Shown here in pieces: positions 58,501 through 64,000 of a stretch of DNA of 64,000 nucleotides; the stretch's first letter is position 1, and each line of letters begins with the position of its first letter. This DNA is from Acanthococcus lagerstroemiae. Taxonomy: Eukaryota > Arthropoda > Insecta > Hemiptera > Eriococcidae. Under the pieces are notes generated by a model that saw only the letters and a list, made by a program, of their open reading frames with translations, did not search any database and had not been told where the DNA came from. The DNA is taken from positions 42,769,806-42,833,805 of the forward strand of contig CM063106.1 of assembly GCA_031841125.1 (NCBI GenBank), in the 5' to 3' direction. Position numbers and translations under genes: made by a program.

Positions 58501-59574
58501 ATTCGACCCCTTCCAGACCACTGTCGTCACATGAATTCAGCTTCTCCCGCGAAAAATTGCACGAAGTATCGAAATAGGGGTGGTTTTGTGTCGCTGATTT
58601 CGAATATCATTTCCGATTTTCAATTTTGACCACATTTAAGTTCTTGTGCTTTTTCAATTGAGAAATTTTTACGACGTTATTTTCTATTAGCAACACTTTG
58701 AATAAATAAGACTGTATTTTTACCCGATTCGGTGGTTTCAATCAGAAAGGGTAAATTTCGAGTCAACCGTTGCTTGTCCTACGCTTTTACTACCTCATGG
58801 GTCGCACAATAAGGAGGGACAGGATCCAAAAACTACCCCTAAAATCGAATGCAGTGACCTCGAAAACCTATAAACCAATTTTTGAATTTTATTCTTTCAC
58901 CTCCCCCCCCCCCTTCACGGTCGGCATTAAGTCACACGAAAAAAATCTACGACGTTGTTAATTGACATCGCACCATGCTGCACCTCATAGAGTGCGTTTT
59001 CATTTCCATCGTCTAATTTGTACACCCCCTCTGCCACATCTTCATGAACATACGGTAGTACAAAAAAAGTTTGTGGAGTGATTGACGCTATTCGCCGCTC
59101 ACGATGTTCGAAAAAATTTGACTCCCTCCCCTTGCATGTGTAATTTGTATTCAAAGGGTCTGGAAAATTGGAATAATTGGCCTGGAAAACCTGGAAAATT
59201 TAGGGAAAATCATTTCCGGACAAGAATGGACACCCTAACTTGTGTAAACTTTAGTTAGTGCTATACTCATAAGTGTAAATCAACCTCTGTTTCTACTTAC
59301 AGAAGACTCTCGTGAAGACAGCTGGTATGGAGAATAGTTGGACGCATCCGACGAGATGTTCTCTTCCGGTTCCGATACCTCGTCATCGTCCTCATAATAT
59401 TGACGAATCGCAGCTGAAAAAGATACGAGTACGCCAATACAAAACAGTCACTCAGCCGTTTTTTTTTTTTTTTAATTTCTGGTTTAATTTTACAATAAAT
59501 TGAAAAGTCAATTAAATTTTACGTAATTACTTACCGAGGTGCGCTAACTCTAAAATGCGTCGACTTCTTTTCAT
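45402..59574 (-). CDS. Eleven-exon gene for a zinc-finger/tyrosine-recombinase-like protein (921 aa predicted)
   Basis: I assembled these minus-strand exons: 59574-59535, 59413-59301, 49765-49697, 49620-49552, 49461-49246, 48365-46705, 46567-46416, 46334-46230, 46160-46125, 46043-45933, 45595-45402. Every intron is GT-AG and all phases close without a stop. The start is ATG 59574 (SRRILELA). Residues 15-169 are acidic and Ser-rich, with four TSKEVPS repeats. C189-C192-H204-H209 and C273-C276-H288-C292 form zinc-finger-like motifs. The recombinase-like domain spans about 555-725, with R561, K612, R687, H713 and Y722. The C-terminal 64 residues (GQRKTW start) are basic and Myb/SANT-like in feel. 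The fold suggests descent from a Crypton-type or related tyrosine recombinase, perhaps kept as a nuclear DNA-binding protein. Function is unknown. Exons 1-2 rest on phase and composition only, and exons within the 9.5-kb intron 2 could be missing. Confidence 0.8.
46705..48365 (-). CDS. Main exon of the recombinase-like gene (553 codons)
   Basis: The exon starts after the acceptor TATTTTGCAG at 48366; the ATG at 48383 lies in the intron and is not used. It ends TAC AA before GTAAAC, two codons after FMGHTQKTHEQFY. Within the exon both cysteine/histidine motifs and all recombinase residues occur: HNRKRAGDV (Arg I), MGKGSRGV (Lys), VGRLRKHIAT (Arg II, with Gly where HxxR has His) and GHTQKTHEQFY (His and Tyr nine residues apart). 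The open length of 553 codons in AT-rich DNA is strong evidence for selection. Without the splice the frame would stop at 46701, directly after the Tyr-Lys. Confidence 0.93.
49246..49765 (-). other. Exons 3-5 of the recombinase-like gene
   Basis: Three in-phase exons of 69, 69 and 216 bases encode an acidic segment (DSEEENEENFNEEN), VENPEFGESNFYPRTFEFEN, and a region holding the TSKEVPS repeats that ends DISTPNRDSPK. Acceptors are clear (TTGTAG, TAATAG, GACAG). The donors of exons 3 and 4 (GTTACT, GTTCGT) are weaker than average, so alternative splicing or skipping is possible. All are multiples of three, so skipping would keep the frame. Confidence 0.72.
49295..49378 (-). repeat. Four perfect 21-bp repeats inside exon 5
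   Basis: ACTTCAAAAGAAGTGCCCAGT (as 21-base unit on the minus strand) occurs four times without a mismatch, encoding TSKEVPS each time, and is followed by a partial diverged unit. This is a young in-frame minisatellite, probably variable between individuals. Confidence 0.95.
50045..53806 (+). pseudogene. RTE-type LINE copy in intron 2 of the recombinase-like gene, degenerate
   Basis: A short frame (50045-50263) ends TAATG, overlapping the ATG of the next frame at 50263. That frame encodes an endonuclease start (ELNILYYNGQGLVNEGRL, DVVGISEVRR). Shifted pieces follow: QVYAPT and MGDINAKIG (50576-50878), NEIDHLLIND and SDHRK (about 50910-50980). The RT begins at about 52090 (GRASRPDGINNEIIKV), then NNYRPISLSSNIGKLF, QAGFRKNY, DFHKAFDSI and a decayed palm. 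The copy ends near 53806 in an (AAT)n tail. 51180-51545 matches nothing I know and may be an insertion. Orientation is opposite to the host gene. Confidence 0.85.
52906..53113. mobile_element. 208-bp hAT MITE with 8-bp target-site duplication
   Basis: The ends are CAGCGGTTCTCAAAG and AGTTTGAGAACCGCT (inverted, last base changed). The exact direct repeat AGATAAAG flanks it at 52898-52905 and 53114-53121. The CAGNGGTTCTCAAA terminus and 8-bp duplication are hallmarks of hAT elements. It is inserted within the RTE copy, so it is younger than that copy. The interior has long G runs and no coding capacity. Confidence 0.92.
54290..55350 (+). repeat. 1.06-kb repeat, copy A
   Basis: It shares an extended diverged alignment with 57961-59015 in the same orientation. 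Shared phrases include TTTTTTTGAGAAAGT, CTGGAACATCCTGCCATC, AAATTTGGAGAAAGAGTA, GAGGGGCTAATTCCGGTTAC, TTTGAATAAATAA and TCGGCATTAAGTCACACGA. No coding capacity was recognised. It is probably a transposon or satellite-like unit of unknown family. Confidence 0.8.
55827..57132. mobile_element. 1.3-kb foldback-like element with about 190-bp inverted arms
   Basis: The left arm 55827-56025 and right arm 56955-57132 are inverted copies. Shared phrases are CATGTAAGTCAT, GCAAATTATA, GAGAGAACAAA, GAATTCT / AAATTCT, GGGCTGC, TTTTTATGCGAATGTA, CTATCTATGGCGTATATT and AAGATC. The interior of about 930 bases has no recognised coding sequence. It lies between the two 1.06-kb repeats. Confidence 0.65.
57961..59015 (+). 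repeat. 1.06-kb repeat, copy B
   Basis: Copy of 54290-55350 in direct orientation. It carries a C-rich insertion near 58905 and lacks about 15 bases near 54565 of copy A. Both copies lie in intron 2 of the recombinase-like gene. Confidence 0.8.
59301..59574 (-). other. Exons 1-2 of the recombinase-like gene
   Basis: Exon 1 (ATG 59574 to 59535) has the donor GTAAGT, and exon 2 (59413-59301) also ends in GTAAGT. Joining gives MKRSRRILELAHL, then an acidic stretch with DDDEVSEPEENISSDASNY. The frame upstream of the ATG stays open for about 14 codons, so translation could start further up, but no upstream in-frame ATG is near. No TATA box is evident. Linkage to exon 3 across 9.5 kb is inferred from phase 0 on both sides and continuing acidic composition. 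Confidence 0.6.
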
Positions 59575-60384
59575 TTCGAAATCACATGAATCAACACATT
59601 GATAAAAAAAAGTGCACGTGATAAATCAATTACAGTAAGGTAAATTCACCGGAACTGACCACTGGCTTTTATTTACGTTAATAAAAAGATTCGTCTATTA
59701 CAATTTACTCGGGCAATCTGAATTAAATTTGATGCAATGTAAGTAAAACACGTTTCCGCGATCGACTGGAGTTCTAAATTGTACGAACGCTCAGAGTTAT
59801 CCGCAACGTAAAGATCGGATGTAAATCGCAGGTGCATCCGTCGAAGACTGTTTTCCCTATGATTTTCCCAGCATTCGACTTTTCAACTGCCTTTGCTATT
59901 CACTCTATGATGTATTCTTTAGTTCCTGTGTTTTTGCCGATTTTTATAACATATTGTCTATATTGTAAATAGTCCAGTTCCTGCAATATATTTTTCTTAT
60001 TCATTAAGTCACGTTTCAATTCTTGTATATTATAGCCTTATTCTTTTATTTTTCTCTTGTTTATGTCATTGACATTCGGAATAGAGAGAGTGTAATATGG
60101 CGACACGGCTTGCCGATCGTTTTCGCACAGGTGAAGGATGTATTGACCTTTCGAAATACAACGAAATCTCTCTTTTCGCTTTGAACTTGTTTCAACTACC
60201 TTTCTCATCGGCTTCTTTCCCACGACCCAGTAGCCTGTATCCTGCACCCTCGCTTAGAGAATGAAGAGCCTGACCTGCTTTTTGTTCGCTCTCGCCTTCT
60301 CTCCCTAAGGGTCATTTCACTCTGTTAAATGTAAATTGTGTGTCTTCATTTGGTTATGTTCCTCAACTTCCTAGTATTTACTGT
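59575..60384. other. Region upstream of the recombinase-like gene
   Basis: This stretch would hold the promoter of the minus-strand gene starting at 59574. I see no TATA box or initiator that can be placed with confidence. No other gene was recognised. Confidence 0.35.
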
Positions 60385-61045
60385 CTGTGAGATTGAAAAT
60401 TTTGTGTTCTGCGTTTTTCGGAAATCATTGGAGATTTTTCCTCAAGATTATCGATAAATTTTTCAAAAACCGTCGGAGTATTTTCCCAAATATTTCTGAT
60501 AAAATTCTTCAAAAATTATCGGAAATTTTTCCGCAGATTTTCGAAGTAATTCTTTGGAAAACATGGGAAACTTTTTCTGAAGATTTCCGATGAAATCCTC
60601 CGGAAATCATCAAAAATCTTTCTCAAATATTTCTTTCCGACAAAATCCTCCTGAAATCATCAAAGATTTTCCCTCAAGATTTCCGATGAAATTCTTCGGA
60701 ACTCCTCGGTAATTTATCCTAAAACTTTCCGATGAAAATCTTTGAGAATCACAGAAACTGTTTTTTGAAGAAATCTTTTAAAAATCATCAAAGATTTTTC
60801 GCAAAAATTTCTGATAAAATCCTATGGAATCATTGGAGATTTTCCATAAAATTTCAGACAAAATTCTCCTGAAATCATCAGAGATTTTTCTCAGTGATGT
60901 TCATGAAATTCTTCGAAAATGATCGGAAATTTTTCCTTAATATTTTCGATAAAATTTCTCTGAAATTATTTTCGGAAATCAAAGCAATCTTCTCGAAAAT
61001 TTCAAATGAAATTCTTTGGAAATCATCGCAGATTTTCCCCGAAGA
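60385..61045 (+). repeat. Degenerate minisatellite, plus orientation
   Basis: Variants of GATGAAATTCTTCGGAAATC, ATCGGAGATTTTTCC and TCGAAGATTTCC recur at spacings of about 50-60 bases over 650 bases. Each unit differs from the others, so the array is old. The same family, in both orientations, fills 63140-64000. Confidence 0.75.
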
Positions 61046-61359
61046 TTATTTCATAGTTTTTCACTAAATTTTTCACACTGAGTTCAAATTTGTTATTCAA
61101 ATTGGTCGGCAAGCTTTGTTTTTGAGATACACTTGAGAATGTTAGTAAAATTGGTCAGAAAATGATTCTAGCTCAATCTTGACGACAGATTTGAAATTTT
61201 CTTATTATAATTCTCAATAAAAGGGGTTCTCACAATTTTTTTCATAGGTTTCTGCATTCGAATTATTTCAAAGTTAGTAATATCGAATAGAGCTCAGTTT
61301 GAAATATTGGCAAATATTTCATTTTTCAAAATTATTATTAGTCGTAACTATTTGATTGT

Positions 61360-62465
61360 TTTTTTGAGTGGCATGGACCTTCTTCAAAAACAAAATAAAA
61401 TGGACCTGGATCTCACCTAACAGAGAAATAAAAAACGAAATCGACCATTTATTGATCAATGAATTAGCTATAATAAAAGATATAACAGTTGTTTCGAAAT
61501 TTGAGTTCGCATCTGATCATAGAATGTGCAGGGGACTATTAGTGTGCCAAAAAGAGCCGAATACAAATCATATAGGAAAACGAACAAAACCGGGAACTCC
61601 ATAATACTGCTACACAAAATGGAGGAGGCAAGTAACTATTTAAGAGAGAATCTCACAACAAAGATAACACATGTATCAAATTATTCTGAGAACATGCGTG
61701 TACAAGGAACTATACGAAAAATTGATCGACGTATGTAGCTCAATAACACAAGAGTATGGCGCGAATAAGAGACAACCTAACACCGATGACAAACTCACAA
61801 ACGAAACCAAAAAGCTAATAGAAAAGAGGGAACTATTAAAAAAGTTACGGAAAATGATTCACAAACAGAAAATAGAACTAGCTGAAATCAACAAACTAGT
61901 AAGAAGGAAAATCAGAGAGGATTGCAGAATATTTGAGGAAAGAAAAACGAGAGAAAAGAGGTTACATGGTCAACACGTAAATAGAAAAAGGAAATATGCA
62001 GGGGAACTAAACTAATTATGGAATTGTATGATAGTGCAGGGAATATAATCACGGGGAGGAACAAAATTATTAAGGAAGCAACAAAATACTACGAGAAACT
62101 ATACGTAGAAACAGAGAAAAAACAAAGCGACGAGATCAAAATACTGAGGTAGGTCAGTGAGTATCTGAAACGAAACGAAAAAACTGCGGAACCCCTCCCA
62201 AAGATAATAAAAGCTGAGTTAAGCCAGACTGTGAGAGATCTAAAGATAGGAAAAACTTCAGGACCTGACACTATAGAAAATTAATTCATGAAATTATTCT
62301 TAAATGAATTGCTGGCCCCCCTGGAAGTAATATGCAACAAAATTATAGAAGAGGAAAAAATACCTAACCAATGGAATGAAACTCAAATAATTCTATTACA
62401 TAAAAAAGGGGATAAAAGAAAACTGGAGAATTACAGACTATGTCGCTGCATTCGAAAATTTAATC
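61360..62465 (+). pseudogene. RTE-type LINE fragment (endonuclease end to RT start)
   Basis: Frame pieces in order are KIKWTWISPNREIKNEIDHL and SKFEFASDHRM (end of the endonuclease), then a Lys/Glu-rich linker at 61671-62015. They continue with ELSQTVRDLKIGKTSGPDTI (RT entry), IIEEEKIPNQWNETQIILLH and KKGDKRKLENYR. It breaks off in the YRPISL motif at about 62430. Frameshifts and a stop at 62281 make it inactive. The 5' and 3' parts are both missing. Confidence 0.85.
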
Positions 62466-63139
62466 AGATTTTTGATATCACCCCTGTTGGCATGCTAATT
62501 TCCAATTTTGTTCTCTCCGAAGAAGTCAATTTGACTACGCAAAAAAAAAAAATTGGACAAATTATTGGAATAAGGATTTTTTGATCTAGGTTGTAGTTTT
62601 CCAGATTAAAAAAATGCAATTTTTTCACTAAAGAATGTGAAGGCATAATTATTTTCCTCATTTTCCCTAGGAAAAAGGCTGGGTTCTTTTCCTGGAAGAG
62701 AGAAGGAAGTCATTAAATTGGCTAAATTAAAGCGACGATAGGTACTCTCAAGGAAGGAAAGCAAGTTTCTCTTTTTCCAAGAAAAAGAGTGAAAATCAGC
62801 AGTTCATTCTTTTTTTTTGACTTGGATATGTCCAAGTCATGTATAAATAACAGTAGTAGTCATGCTCTTAAAGTAATCTGAATTGTGGTGTGTTCGCGTA
62901 ATTAAATTTTAAATATGATATTTTATTCTGAATATTTTTATCTGCATTTTTCAGTGACCTTAATACTTAAGCAGTACCGCCCATATTGGGCAGTACCAAA
63001 AAACAGCAGTACTTCCATACAGTGAGATCATCACGCAACATAGGAAAGTCCCATAAAGTGCACGTTGATGTGTACCACTGTGGAAAACGTCATACTGGTG
63101 CAAATCAACATGCAACATTACGCTAGTTTGGAATCATTT
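62466..63139. other. Unrecognised stretch with small hairpins
   Basis: No gene was found. GACTTGGA and TCCAAGTC (62818-62838) form an 8-base stem, and GCAGTACCGCCCATATTGGG, continuing CAGTAC near 62990, is another inverted repeat. Neither has a T-run that would mark a pol III end. Confidence 0.4.
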
Positions 63140-64000
63140 CATTGTTGAAAATGTTTGAAGAAAAAAATCCCGATAATTTCCGAAGAATCTCTTCAAACAT
63201 CTTTAGAAAAAATGTCCAATGTTTTCCAAAGAATTTCTTTAAAAATCTTCGGGAGAATTTTCCGATAATTTTTGAAGAATTTCGTAGGAAATATTTGGGA
63301 AAACTCTGATGGTTTGAAGAATTTTTTGAAAAATCATTAGAAAGAATGTTCGATGATCTTCGAAGAATTTCATCAAATATCTTCGGAAAAATTTCTAACA
63401 ATTTTAAAGGAATTTCGTAGGAAACTTAGAAAAAATTTCCGATAATTTCCGAAGAATCTCATTGGAAATATTTGGAAGAATTTCCAATGTTTTCCAAAAA
63501 AGTTTATCAAAATCCTTCGAGAAAATTTTTCTATTGTTTTTGTAGAATTTCATGGAAATATTCGGGGAAAAACTCCGATGGTTTTTGAAGAATTTTTATT
63601 AGACAACCTTCAGGAAAAATGTTCGATGACCTCCGAAGAATCTCACGAGAATCTTCGGGAACCATATCCGATGATTTTAAGAAATTTCATCGGAAAGTTT
63701 TGGAAAAACATTCCGTTAATTTCCGAAGACTTTTATCGGAAATTTTTTAAACTAACTGAAATCTCCCGAATATTTTTGATGAAATTCTTCAAACATTTTC
63801 CCTAAAGATTGTTTCATAAAAATTCTTCAAAAACCATCCGAGTTTTTCCCCGAATATTTCCATGCAATTCTTCAAAAATCATCGGAAAATTTTCTCGAAG
63901 GATTTTTATAAAATTTTTCCAAAGATTTCTTATGAGATTTTACCTAAAATTTGTTGATAAGTACCTTTAAAAACAGTCGTAGTTTTTTCCCAATTCCTAT
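63140..64000. repeat. Degenerate minisatellite block, orientation switches near 63750, runs off the window
   Basis: From 63140 to about 63745 the units read as the reverse complement of the block at 60385-61045 (GGAAAATTTCCGATAATTTC, GAAGAATTTCATC). From about 63750 to the window end they read in plus orientation again (GATGAAATTCTTCAAA, CCGAATATTTCC). Open frames within it are low-complexity artefacts. Confidence 0.75.

Overview
This 64-kb window is AT-rich eukaryotic DNA with no operons or bacterial signals. The mix of RTE-, R1- and jockey-type LINEs, pogo/Tigger, mariner, hAT and MULE DNA transposons, a Ty3/gypsy fragment and a tRNA-derived SINE points to an arthropod, probably an insect. 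Most of the window is dead or dying mobile DNA with many nested insertions. No species can be named from the sequence alone.

Layout. 1-5.1 kb: the 3' part of an RTE-type LINE with an open frame, a pogo/Tigger transposase remnant split by a SINE, a MITE, and two older LINE fragments. 6.1-8.7 kb: a minus-strand LINE interrupted by a SINE and a MULE. 9-12 kb: mostly unrecognised, with a diverged tandem repeat and a TIR-bounded segment. 12.1-15.3 kb: R1, jockey and RTE fragments, the RTE apparently nested in the jockey. 15.3-22.6 kb: few recognisable features apart from a hairpin MITE and a SINE piece with target-site duplication. 23-30 kb: a gypsy pol remnant, a TIR element containing a 210-bp palindrome, a mariner remnant and a LINE tail. 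30.4-43.4 kb: a dimeric satellite, then a very large inverted repeat (about 12.4 kb). Its arms carry tandem arrays of a 280-bp unit and it is centred on and flanked by (TA)n.

45.4-59.6 kb (minus strand): a split gene that I assembled from eleven exons. All junctions are GT-AG and every reading phase closes. It encodes a predicted 921-residue protein with two zinc-finger-like motifs, a tyrosine-recombinase-like domain and a basic C-terminal domain. Its second intron (9.5 kb) is filled with an RTE copy, a hAT MITE, a foldback-like element and two copies of a 1.06-kb repeat. 60.4-64 kb: another RTE fragment between blocks of a degenerate minisatellite that runs off the right edge.

The two strongest results are the giant satellite-armed palindrome, which looks like a foldback-type element of unknown family, and the multi-exon recombinase-like gene. 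The rest is best read as a stratigraphy of insertions.
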